From positions 58,594,621 through 58,658,620 of the forward strand of contig CM045993.1 of the NCBI GenBank assembly GCA_025175895.1: a stretch of 64,000 nucleotides of DNA, read 5' to 3'. Origin of the DNA: Wurfbainia villosa (Eukaryota; Streptophyta; Magnoliopsida; Zingiberales; Zingiberaceae). Shown one piece after another: positions 52,201 through 63,092 of this stretch. A program made the position numbers and the translations under genes. The notes beneath the pieces were generated by a model. The model had not been told where the DNA came from, made no database searches, and worked only from the letters and a program-made list of their open reading frames with translations. Position 1 is the stretch's first letter, and each line of letters starts with the position of its first letter.

Positions 52201-53172
52201 TTTTGGCTCACTCTCCAACAAGATGCAACTCATATAGTGCAAATTTGCTCGATCTGTCAGAAGCATAGCAACCGGTCCGAACGACCAGCTGAATTGATGA
52301 AAGCTGTTGTTACTTCATGCCCTTTCGATCAATGGGGAATGAATATAGTGGGCCCCATGCCTATAGCACCTTTGCAGAAGAAATTCTTATTGGTGGTTGT
52401 GGATTACTTCTCCAAGTGGATGGAAGCAGAGCCCGTTGCCAAAATCACCGAGAATGCTGTGATACAATTCCTGTGGAAGAATATCATCTGTCGGTATGAA
52501 ATTCCCAGAAGGTTAGTCAGCGACAATGGACGGTAGTTCCAGGGTAAAAAAATCAAGGAATGGTGCCAAAGTCTTAATATCCAATAGACTTTTACTTATG
52601 TAGCTCACCCTCAAGCTAACGGGCAGGTCGAAGTAACTAACAGAATCCTTGTTCAAGGATTGAAGACCAAATTGAGTGCTCAAAGAGGAAACTAAGTGGG
52701 TGAGTTGCCAGGAATCTTGTGGGCCTATCGAACCACGCCAAAGACCGCAATAGGTGAAACTTCTTTCAGCTTGGTATATGGAACGGAAGTCGTCATTCCA
52801 ATGGAGGCCCTTTTAAGTAGCGCCCGTGTGGAAGTTTATGAGCCGGAGCAGAACCAAATCATTCGGAGTACTGAGTTGGACTTGGTGGAAGAAAAAAGGG
52901 AACAGGCACGGAGGCGAGCAGAATTTTATAAACAAAGGGTACAACAAGCCTTTAACAAAAGGGTAATGCCCCAGAGATTTCAAGAAGGGGATTTGGTTCT
53001 GTGCAAGGTTAATCCCGCTGGAGATCCGGGAAAGTTAGCTCCAAATTGGGAAGGACCCTATGAGGTGATGAGCCGCGTGGCAGGATCAACGTATTATCTG
53101 AAAGATGATCAGGGCAAGGAATTCCCTCGATTCTGGAATGTTGTACACTTGAAATATTTTTATACTGTGTAA
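49259..53172 (+). pseudogene. Gypsy pol: PR, RT, two RNase H, integrase
   Basis: Protease at ~49490-49790 with VDSGSSVNILF. RT at ~50090-50900 with YPLPRIDQLVD and YVDDILIKS. First RNase H at ~50900-51440 (ending QPRTVIKAQDLVDFLA). Second, archaeal-type RNase H at ~51460-51735, with VFVDDSSGSTGSGVGV and IIHSDSQLAV; this module marks Tat elements. Integrase at ~52180-53172 with CSICQKH, a D-D-E core and a C-terminal domain ending YFYTV. In-frame stops lie at 50425, 50710, 50899, 51130, 51730, 51790, 52534, 52585 and 52693, so no polyprotein can be made. Confidence 0.9.
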
Positions 53173-53520
53173 GGGATGATGGATGGAAAAAAGAATCGAG
53201 AGGTTTCTTGGGGAACGTATTTGACAATTCACTATGTCGTTAGATGTATGGCAAACACGAATATGATTGATGAATCATTTGCATTAACATTAAATTCTCT
53301 TTGGCGAACTATGAAAAGGAAAGAAGGTGAAAAGGGAACTATGTATAATAATCCGAATCTCTTAGGGGTGGCTATTCCAAAGCAATACATCAAGCTATAC
53401 TTTAAAACGGTCTGGAGGATAATGCCAGAAGCTGGTTTCCCAATGCAAGTAGAGAGCAGTGTGGTTCGTAGGAGGTAATCCCTAGTCAGCATACTGCCGA
53501 ACTGCTTCATTAAATCCATC
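53173..53520 (+). other. Gypsy spacer after integrase
   Basis: A plus-strand frame at 53176-53478 follows the integrase stop but shows no domain I recognise. Treated as non-coding. Confidence 0.4.
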
Positions 53521-55300
53521 CTACAAGGTGGCATGCATCAGGGCTATTAGTCGTTCGCGTCGGCTCGGGTTGTCAGGACTTTGATTTTGGTGAAGCCTGC
53601 GGCAATTCTCTTGATGCTCCCAGAGGGATCGACGCATTTCACTGTAACACTGGGATATTTTCATAATAGCATCAGTCAGGACCGATATGTCATCCTGACA
53701 AATGAGGACCGATAATAGCATCAGTCAGGATGCAATTCTGACAAATGAAGGCTGAAATCCCTTCTACCGCCTCCGTATGGGACCTAGTGCGAATAAGCTC
53801 ACTACCCAGTCTTTGGAGGGACGCTTTCTGCCTGCATATACGAGCGTGAGCATGCGCCCTAGAAGTTATTAAGGAGGAGTTTTCTTGTACCTCCTTGCAC
53901 AAGCGGGTGCGGAGATCCCCTATTTTGTCCTCCACTCTTTGGTGTTGGACCCGCAAGCTTGCAATGAGTTCAGAATCCTTTTGTTTTTCGCAGAGGAGCT
54001 CAACTATTTGCTCCTGAAGGTTCACCAACTCTTGAGGATAAAAGGCTACTATATCAGCTTGTTCCCGCTGAGCGTCCTGTGGGGTGGGTAGCAATTCTGT
54101 GTGGGCCTGCTGTTGTGCTTGTAATGCCGCTATGGTCTCGACATCTTTCTGCTATTGGCAATGAGCTTTTGTCAATTTCTCCTGACATTGTTTCAGCTAT
54201 TGTAACAAAAAATGTTCCTGGTTCTGGGCAGCAGTTTGGTCCTCCAGCCGTTGATGCTCCCACTTTAAAGACTGAGCTTGATATTGTTAGAAGGAACGGT
54301 CCAGTTCTTGATAATTGGTTAAGGCCTGTAGATTATTCATCAAAAAGAAATCATCAAGCAAAGAAAATTAGAGAAGTCAATTTGGGGAGCATACCAATTC
54401 CAAAGCGTGGCGCAAACCTTCCATCTGTGGGATTAATTCTTCTAAGTTTAAGATCCGAAGACCCCAGGTAGAAGAAGAAGAGGGGATGGATGACACCAAA
54501 GGCGAAGGCTCACTTATGATGGGGGGAGGAAAGATGGGAGCAACGGGTTATGCCGGGGGTTCAGAAGGAAGAAAAGAAAGAGCTTTTGTTAGGAGGCATA
54601 GAGAGATAGGAGAAGAAAGAGAAGAAGCAGAAGCGAGAGGTGGAATACTCAACGTTGCTGATTGTGAGATAGGAATGAAAGAATCTGTGGGAGGGGATTG
54701 ACTCGGTGAGGAGCTTGGTGAAGAAGATATAGAGAGCACCGAGATGGAAAGATCTTCGCTAGGAAGGGGAAAAGTAGAAGGACCCTGGTTTATATCCGAA
54801 GGAGGGGAAAGGCCTCCCAAGTTATGAGCATCAGGGGAAAGTGATGATGGGGGAATCTCCACTACCATAGGTTCAGACGTAGGAGAATGCTTTGGGGAAA
54901 GAGGAGGGGACGCAGAGACATCTGTCGTCGACAGGCGTTGATGCGCCGCCTCTTTGTATTCAACTTCAGGTTGCAATAAGGGAGGGGGCGATTTGCGAAT
55001 GCCCAAGATGGAAGAGGAAAAGACGGGCGAGTTAGGGTTTACGAGTGACATTGGAGATGAGGATAGACTGACTACCCTAATCTCATCTGGAACGGGGGAG
55101 ACAGGGGAGACGGGGGAGACGGGGGTGTCGGATGAATGAAGAGGAGAACGGAGAGCTGAGATAGACGCGGTGGCGATGGACAAAGGTAAGGAAGGAGATG
55201 AAGGCGAAGGCGCCGCTAGTTGTTGACCCTCATCCCGCCTGGATTCTTGGTAGTGTTTTGCCACTTCCCGTTGAAAAAAAGAGTACATCTTGCCTTTCAA
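53521..55300 (-). pseudogene. Antisense coding block W (Ser/Pro-rich, then coiled coil)
   Basis: Read on the minus strand from ATG 55300. About 250 residues very rich in Ser and Pro, then a long Gln/Glu/Leu coiled coil down to ~53690, with 53721-53521 as a possible end in another frame. A 69-bp intron fits at 54394-54326 (GTATGC...CTACAG) and joins two coil segments in frame, removing stops. In-frame stops remain at about 54548 and 54286 (TAA), and at 54199-54197 and 54154-54152 (TAG after CAA, where a coil Gln would fit). Function unknown. It is opposite in strand to the Gypsy genes and inside the element, so it is probably an accessory gene carried by it. Confidence 0.6.
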
Positions 55301-55689
55301 AGGAAGAAAATAAATACAGGAGTTAGTGGCTGGAGCACAGAAGGATGGCGGTGGAAGGAAAAAAAGGATAAATAAGCAAGAGGAGATGGAAAGGCAGATA
55401 GAGAAGATGAAAATGGAAAAGAGGAAAGATGAAGCGTCCTATATAGAAGGGGTGTTGAATGGGCTTACAATGTCAATTGGGCTACAAATATGTAAAATGG
55501 GACCCAGGAAAAAGGGGAAACAATGATTTATTCCTCTGATTGCCAGCTATCTGTTAGAACCATTGACTTCATATGATAAAAGAACGAGGACATCCAACTT
55601 CAAGGTGAATTAAAAAAATAATGGCAGTATGAGGGCAGATCCTTGGGTAAAGTTATCATATTTTTTATGCGGCTTGGCATTGGTCGCAG

Positions 55690-56465
55690 TTATTTTATCC
55701 CCGTGTGGAGGCGGAATGGAAGAGTTGAACATTCCTTCAGCTATATATTATTTTATCCCCATGCGGTGGCAGAATGGAAGAGTTGAGTACTTCCTTAACT
55801 ATATATTATTTTATCCCCATGCGGTGGCGGAACGGAAGAGTTGAGTACTTCCTCAACTATATATTATTTTATCTCCGTACGGTGGCAGAACGGAAGAGTT
55901 GAGTACTTCCTCAACTATATATTATTTTATCTCAGTGCAGTGGCAGAACTGAAGAGTTGAGTACTTCCTCAACTATATATTATTTTTATCCCCGTGCGGT
56001 GGCGGAACGGAAGAGTTGAGTACTTCCTCAACTATATATTATTTTATCCCCGTGCGGTGGCGAAACGGAAGAGTTGAGTACTTCCTCAACTATATATTAT
56101 TTTATCCCCGTGCGGTGGCGGAACGGAAGAGCTGAATATTCCTTCAACTATATATTATTTTATCCTCGTACGGTGGCGGAATGGAAGAGTGGGTACTTCA
56201 TCAACTATATATTATTTTATCCCCGTATGGTGGGGGAACGGAAGAGCTGAACATTCCTTCAGCTATGTATTATTTTATCCCCGTAAGGTGGCGGAATGGA
56301 AGAGCTGAATTTACTCCTCAGCTACACATTATTTTTATCCCCGTGTGGTGGCGGAACGGAAGAGCTGAACATTCCTTCAGCTATATATTATTTTATCCCC
56401 GTATGATGGTAGAACGGAAGAACTGAGCATTTTCTCAGCTGTACATTTTTCTATCCCTATATGAT
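55690..56465 (+). repeat. 58-59-bp minisatellite, ~13 units
   Basis: Units share ttttatccccgtgcggtgg, then cggaacggaagag, a variable stretch with cttcct or attcctt, and ctatatatta. Successive starts are 58 or 59 bp apart from ~55693 to ~56449. It lies in the 3' untranslated part of the Gypsy, where Tat elements are known to carry tandem repeats. Confidence 0.9.
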
Positions 56466-56710
56466 GATAAACTTGGAGGGCTGAGTTTTCTCCCATCTAG
56501 CAATATGAAGGAGCTGGGTGCTCATCTAAAGAAGTTTAACATTTGGCATAGCAGAAGGAAGGCCAGAAAAGATAGTAAGCAAAGAAGGGTAGGGATGAAA
56601 GCTCATAATAGAGAAGTTCATTGTTCGGGAGAAACTACATATTACAACTTCTCTTAAAAGAAGAGAATCACAAAAGGAAGTCCCTGTTCATAGGGGATTA
56701 CAGTTCTTTA

Positions 56711-56977
56711 TTAGGAGGTACTGAAGGAGCCTCTTTTGCGCGGTTTAGGTTGGCATAGTAGTTGTCGGAGATAGGATTGTTGTATAAAGATGTGCTTGGA
56801 TAAATTCTTTTGGGACACTGCCAGTTGCTGGCGCAGGGAGTAGTTGCTGGTAGAAGACTCCCTCAGGCGACGTTGCAGGTACCTAACTTGTTCTTCTAGA
56901 TTGGCGATGTATCGTTGTTCCTCAGTCTGTTCCTCAGGAGGAGGAGGGCTGCTGTCCTGTTCAGAGGTATATTCCAT
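56711..56977 (-). CDS. Antisense small ORF Z, coiled coil
   Basis: 88 codons from ATG 56977, starting MEYTSEQDSS. An acidic Pro-rich start is followed by a helix with heptad-like Leu/Ile spacing (YIANLEEQVRYLQRRL) and a basic end. It is uninterrupted. It may be an exon or a separate small protein of the Gypsy antisense region. No family recognised. Confidence 0.45.
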   Translation of the reverse strand: MEYTSEQDSSPPPPEEQTEEQRYIANLEEQVRYLQRRLRESSTSNYSLRQQLAVSQKNLSKHIFIQQSYLRQLLCQPKPRKRGSFSTS

Positions 56978-57328
56978 GGTGAGGAGAGGGAAAGGAAGAA
57001 ATGAACATTAAACAAACGGTGGTATGGGGGTTTTTTATAGTGAGGAAAGGAGAATGCGCATAGGCTCGCGAAGGAGGTAAAAATAATAAATACAAATAAA
57101 GAAGGGGAAACATAAAGACAGTAGGTGAGAGTTGTTGAGTGCATTAATTCTAAGAAGGATGGTTCGAATTCCAGGGAAGTAGCAAAGGGGAAGTATATTC
57201 AGAGAAGGTTGCAGTCCTTTCTAGTGAAAATCACGCTACATTTACAAGGAAGCGACAAAAATAAGTATCAGTATCCTCATTTTTTATATTAACATACTCG
57301 ATAACAATTACATTATTTAAGCTAAGAG

Positions 57329-57831
57329 TTATACAAGCTTTTTATGATTATCATTAGTAGGGGAGTTATCAGAAGACTCCGCCGGAGGGGAAGGTGCCAA
57401 GATGACTCTGTAGAGATCGCCTTGGGCGGGAGGTGTTGCTGGTGGAGCTTCATCAAAAGGGGGCAGATGAATCCCCGCTGGAGGGACTGGAACGAAAGCT
57501 AGGGCCGACGGAAGCGGAGGGAGTTCGGCGGGGGCCCAGGATCTCCTACAGTGTATTCCCATGCTAGGGGAGGATTCCAAACTCGGTTACGGAATGAAGG
57601 GAAGTGGGCTCGAAAGGATCTCCCTGTATTAAGAGTTGGAGCAGTGGTTGATGATGGAGGAGGAAACGGACGAAATGCTGAAGTTGCAGTCAATTGTGTC
57701 TCAGATTCTTCGGTGTCTTCCGTGGCCCAGTCGTGCAACTCAAAAGAATCAGAGTCTGAGGAGATCTCGATGGGGTATTCCGCGGAAGCCATGAAGGTGG
57801 GATGGAAGGCCGAAGATGCTTGTAGTGACAA
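57329..57831 (-). pseudogene. Antisense ORF Y, acidic then Pro-rich
   Basis: Starts at ATG 57831 (or the inner ATG in MASAEYPIEI) with an acidic Ser-rich part (EISSDSDSFELHDW). A shift of frame near 57540 leads into a Pro/Ala-rich C-terminus ending near 57332. Together about 165 residues. No family recognised. It lies between blocks X and Z on the same strand. Confidence 0.45.
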
Positions 57832-58201
57832 TTTATAATCGAGGGAGGAAGAACCACATTTGTCCTCGGGAAGGAAAAGAAGATGGAAAGACTAACATCA
57901 TAATGGCGTCAGCATAGGAAATCATCGAGACGTCATTTCCAGAGCGGCCAATTAGACTGAGAAGATCAAGAGGCAAAAATAAATTAATTGCTGGTCGAGT
58001 CAAAATTGGTTCGGGCCAGAGGAAGATCACTCCGGAGATGTCCCGAACGGATTCCCGAGCAAGGAAGGTCATCACTCATTTAACGTTGGGGAAAGCAGAG
58101 AATAGGAAATAACTTTGAAAAGAACAAAACCAAAAGAGCAGGCTTAAGATTCCCAACTCCTACTAATACATACATAAGAAGCGACACAGGGCCGTGTCAA
58201 T

Positions 58202-60607
58202 TCAAATATTCTTTAACAACAAAGAAGAAGTCAGTACAAGGATCAAATATGACAAGTTACAATTCAAAAAGTTCAGGGGGCATCTAGCTAAAGCTATTTC
58301 GGGGTTCAAGTAATTGGTGTCCATGCCAGGAGGAGGGTACCCTCGTTCGGCGTTTAAAGCAGAAGACCCGTCGAAGCCCAACATGAATAAGTCTATCCCC
58401 TTCTGAACGTATTGCCCCTTCAGATCTGCCTCTTGCTCCTTCAATTGGGACTGGCAGGCAGCTAGTTGAGCCTGACATTCGGCTAATTGGATCGCCAAGG
58501 CATCTCTTTCTGTTGCCGCTGTCACTGCCCGCTGACCCAGAGAAGATAAAGCTTCAGTATATTCTTGGCGAAGCTCTCGTTGTTGCTAGGTCACAGAAGA
58601 CAGGATTTCGGGGAAGGTAGCCACCAGGGAGGAGAGTTCTCCGCACCTCTCCAAGCAGGATTTTTGGGTAGCCTTCCATGTTTGACGTTCTTGCTGCAAT
58701 TGATGGATGGTGACTGAAGAATCAGCAGCCTGAATATATGCATCCGCAAGTTGCCTCTTATACTCGTCCAGCTCATGGGTCAGTAGGTCAACTTGCTGAA
58801 GTTGGCTGGATTGCAAGAACATCTGATGCTGGAGGTCTTCATTTTTCCTCTGGAGCTCCTCCTTTTCACTCTGGGCCAGAGCCCGATGAGTCATGGAATC
58901 CTCGCACTGAGTGACCAGATCAGATTCCCTCTGCTCACCTTCTTTCAGCTGCTGTGCGAGTTTCTATTGATGAGCCAGAGAAGCAAAATGACAAGTCTCC
59001 ACATTAGACTGGAACTGGCCTATGCGGGACGTAATCTTGTTATAAGTAGTCGATACCTAAAGAGAGAGGCGTAGATATTACAAATGGTAAACATTGGCAC
59101 ATATATATATTAAAGATAAAGAAAAGGAATAGTTACCTTGGCCAAAAGTTTGCCCAGATGGTCGCAGGGGCCCTGCACGCTCGATTGATTGAAGAATTTC
59201 ACTTCTCCCAAGTGGCGAATCTTGAGAGAAGCCCCAGAGTGGTTAGGGGAGGATTTGGGAGAGGAAAATCTCTCCACTCTAGAGGGGGAGAGGGACCCAT
59301 AACTCGAGAGGGAGCTGGAGAAGGATGTGCTTCGGTGGGAATATTCACAGGGAGAGATTCGGGTGGAAAATGTATTGGAGAGTCGAGTCGAATGGGGGAT
59401 GAAACAGGAGAATAAGAAGGAGACCTTTCCCCTTGGGGGGAAGAGGGTGGGGCGACTAGCATGGTATCCCTCACCCTGGGTTTCGTATATGACTAAGCAT
59501 TGGTGTTTCTTCAGTTTGGAAGGGGATGACAAGGGAGAGGAATGAGAAGAAGGAGATGCAGGGATGACGAGGTGTTGGAGACCCCTCCCCCGACAGGGCA
59601 CAACCTCTTCCGAGGTGAAGAGGGAGCAGCTGTAGATTTGCCTTTACCTCGCTTCGTGGAGGTTTTCTTTTTCTTGGTTGCGGCAATCTCCTCGCCTTTT
59701 ACGAAGGCGTCCTGCATTAGATTATCTACAAAATCCATTGTTAAAAAAGGTAGGTTGATCCAGACAGCTGGTTACATCAAAATATGAATAATGTCCTACC
59801 TATGGTGGCCAGGGTAGTTAAAGGAAAAGGGGATAGCCTGTAGTGACTGAGGAGAGGAGATTTCATCAAATGGTCAGAGCAATAGTGGGATTCTCTCAAC
59901 ACTCTATGAACCTCAGGAAAAGGACATTGGGTCCTCATTTTGCGGAAGGAGGGTAGCTCTGGAAGATCTAACTTCCAGATAGCTAAATAAGGTAGGGGCG
60001 TCGGAAGTTGAGCGATGAAGTATAGTTCTTTCCATCCTTTGTGAGAAGAGGGCATGTTTACTAAAAACTGACAGTCCGAACGGCTGGAAAGATAGAAAAG
60101 ACCCTCCTTAGAGAATTTCAATTGAAAGAAGCAGTGAAATAGTTGAGGGGACAAAGGGAGGTCTAGGTGCTGAAATACTATGATGGCTCCCGATAAAATA
60201 TGGAAGGAATTGGCGGTAAATTGGTTTAGGGGCAGTTTATAAAAGTCTAGGATTTCTAGATAGGGAGAAGGCACGGGCAAAAATAAACCATTAAGAAATT
60301 GTTCGGAAAAGAAGCAAGTTATGCTGGATGGAGAACGATGTGGTCGGTAAGTAGTGGTGTTGAAATGGCATGGCACGGAAGAGTCTATGAATTGGTTCCT
60401 AATATTAAAGAAATAGTGCTTGCTATCTAACTGGGTGACGGTGTGCCCATACCTGGGAAGTGAAGGTGGGGTCTTCGGGGTCATAGGTATGGAACGAGGA
60501 AGAACACTTACTTGAAGGTTGAAGAAGGAACGTTTGCGAAAGAAGGGGCTAGGGCGCTGAAGCACCGCTGGAAAGGAGGGAGGGAAAAAGACTGGATTGT
60601 TAGGCAC
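58202..60607 (-). pseudogene. Antisense three-exon gene X, Transposase_28-like plus coiled coil
   Basis: Minus strand. Exon 1 60607-59800, exon 2 59725-59137, exon 3 59056-58202. Donors AG|GTAGGA and AAG|GTAACT and acceptors TTGTAG and CTTTAG keep the frame at both joins. Exon 1 (269 codons, open) resembles the plant family called Transposase_28 or 'putative gypsy type transposon': LEILDFYKLPLNQFTANS, a Phe-rich stretch, then PSSHKGWKELYF. Exon 2 starts acidic, has a Lys-rich patch and then a Ser/Pro linker, and needs one frameshift. Exon 3 is a coiled coil with two TAG stops (58966-58964, 58588-58586). About 750 residues if read through. The family match is from memory; the role is unknown. 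Confidence 0.65.
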
Positions 60608-60845
60608 GTTAAGTTATGCATAAAAGAAGAGGACGAAGATTTATATAGGGTTTTGGGACTTTTCGACTACCTAGGGGGAAAAGGGAAGCGGGGCCCATGG
60701 GCCTCTTAAGCCGCTTCAAGCATATGGGGTAAGGCAACGGGAAAAAGCAAATTTGAATCGGCGAGGAAAGGGTGAGTTAGAGGCCTCATACCTTTAGAAA
60801 GTCAAGCTTATAACTTCGCTTGACTATTTTTGGGAGTTGACTAAT

Positions 60846-61826
60846 GATACTGCTGTTACCTCTTTTCTGTGAATAAGGTAAGAAAACTCGTGCATAGGGC
60901 GCTATCCGAACCAAGTAGCCGGTTTGGTGGAGGAGTCTGGGAAGAATGGTTCGGGCACATCAGTCTGGGGGAATTGGAATGGAAGGACAGTTTGAGGTAG
61001 TTGGCACGGCGAGACGATCGTAAAGATTATTTCGGTACAGGACGGACGAGAATCGGCTCGGTCTAGCGGCCTAGAGATGGTTCAGTACGGGAAGAAGGAG
61101 AGTTGGTTTGGGCTACTAGGAAGAGCCTAAGGGCTACGCTACATGTGAGCGGTAGGTTTAGGTTAGTTTTGTCGAAGGCAAGTGGCTGAAAGGGGTGGGC
61201 TAGCATATTTTCCGAAATGTAGATAAGAAGTTGTTACACAACAGAGGAGGACCCCCACATAATATTCCGAGGAGCCTTCGCTCCTCGTGTCTGTAACAGA
61301 ATGATTCTCCAGATGGATAAGGTGGTCACGTGTACGATGAAGGGGGTTCGCGGTGCAACAGCTGACCAGAGGAAGGAGGATAAAAGGAAGAAGCAGGGCA
61401 AGAAAAAGAGTATCCATATTATTCCAACAAGTGATAGACGAAGACACATTTGGAAGGGAGAGCGACCACATCGTTGGAGAAGGAGACAAGGAGAGTAGTG
61501 AGCTCCATCTTTCTGACACTTTCCTATATATTAAGCTAATTGTAAGAGGTTTTCTCCTCCGCCTCCGAAAGTTCTTTCCGCGAAGGAGGAAGTTTATAGT
61601 GAAAGTGCTTTGGCACCGTAGCTCGTGGGAGAGCTTACCCCTGTAGAATAGGAATCCTTATTCCGAACCACGTTAAATTCTGTGTCTTTGTTCATTGCTT
61701 GTGTGACGTGTGTTTCTTTTCTTCATATTTCATCTTACTGTTGCATCCGAAGAGAATCCCAAAATTTTCCCCGTGCTCCCCTGCATTAAAAGGAGGTCAG
61801 AAAACCTTTTTTCCCATACTGCATCA
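60846..61826 (+). repeat. Gypsy right LTR
   Basis: 981 bp, TGATACTG...GCATCA, uninterrupted partner of 20946-21365 plus 37953-38515. At 61258-61270 it shows the intact site where the Copia tandem sits in the left LTR. Confidence 0.93.
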
Positions 61827-63092
61827 ATTTGATTTGATTATTTTATTAAATAAATTTTAAAATTATATAATTTGACTTGATTTTATTTGTTTACTGTCCT
61901 AATCCTATCCTAATTCATGGATAATGGCTCCGGTGAGTTATGCGAGGGTGCCAAGTATTTGTCTGAAAGTTAGCTTGGAAAGCTAAATTTAGACGTTGGT
62001 TTGGATTGGTCGTAGTCTGCCTTGCAAAGTCGCATCGGAAAGGGCAGTTATTGTGATAGTCCAATAAGGGCCCCTCTAGTGACCACAGCATTTAATGTGA
62101 ATTGATCAGGCACCAGGAACGTGAGGTGACGTAAGTAACGCATTTAATGCACCTGTGAATGATTGCCATGTGTATGGCTGCTAAGGTGCTAACATCTTAG
62201 AAATCAACATCTGTTATGACTCATTTTATCTATTGGTTGTTGTTGGAGGAAAACGAATTTGAAATTTAGTGAACATTTTTTTATATTTATTCCATCTACA
62301 TCAAATTAATAACTTTAAATGACTAATTCAATTAAAATGTTTACCAATATAATAGAGATTCTTGTAAACGGTATATTCATGAATAATATATATCTCCATG
62401 GGATGATGTGATGATTAAATCATATATAATTTATAGATAAGATAAAAGTTAATTTTGAAAGAGATCTAAAATTCTTTTCTAAATTTAGATGGTCTCATTT
62501 TGACCATCATATTAAGATCCATAGAATCCTCTGTAATTTATCTTCCTCACAAGGATTGTGAGACAGATCGACAGAGATCATTAGGTTGATGAATTTCAAC
62601 TTTTGCGGATGAATAATATATGAACGACATATCTTTTATCAAATTTATAAAATATTAATCTCATTAACTGACCAAATAAATTTAAAAAATATAAAATTTT
62701 AAACAATCAAATAAACTTAATTAAAAACTTGATATATATAAATCAAGATTGAGACAAACTCCAATTAATTCAAGGTGGAAAAAAGAAATAAAAAAAATCC
62801 AATAACTATTTCAACGATTTAATTAATTTTAGACTCGATTTAATCTAAATAAATTTTAAAAACATAATATTTTATTTTGCTTGGATAATTAAAAGTTATT
62901 TTTTTTATCAATACTAGATATTTAGGTCTTTGCCCCGACTAATCCTGGGATGATCGACTCTTTCCCACGGATTTCTAACAGAGCATTAAGTAATAATCTC
63001 TAGACAAAATATACTCCACCGACCACATAGGATAAATCAGAAAGTGTTCGTGTGGACAGTATCAGCAGTTGCAACGTCCTTGATTTGTCACT
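61827..63092. other. Intergenic, no gene seen
   Basis: Begins with the ATTTG duplication and AT-rich DNA like 20461-20945. 61910-62230 is more mixed and repeats gcatttaatg twice (~62088 and ~62139). 62270-62900 is AT-rich. No frame or RNA gene can be supported. Confidence 0.6.

Larger units (their letters stand above)
20946..61826 (+). mobile_element. Ty3/Gypsy element, Tat lineage, with nested Copias
   Basis: Bounded by LTRs beginning TGATACTGCTG and ending GCATCA, with the duplication ATTTG at 20941-20945 and 61827-61831. It spans 40,881 bp, or about 15.0 kb once the two Copia insertions and their duplications are set aside. The primer site is of the tRNA-Asp type. The order gag, PR, RT, RNase H, second RNase H, IN places it in Ty3/Gypsy. 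The second, archaeal-type RNase H is a mark of the plant Tat group. The coding frames carry many stops, so it is dead. The long 3' part holds a minisatellite and antisense coding blocks. Confidence 0.93.

Noticed and set aside
53668..53745. Short direct repeat around gaccgataatagcatcagt
   Set aside because: Two imperfect units only, too little to call a repeat array.
54079..54471. Plus-strand frame that looks like a host protein fragment
   Set aside because: The opposite strand reads as a Gln/Leu coiled coil continuing on both sides with a fitting intron, so the plus-strand frame is its shadow.
55690..56465. CRISPR-like array
   Set aside because: Units are adjacent repeats without unique spacers, in plant DNA.
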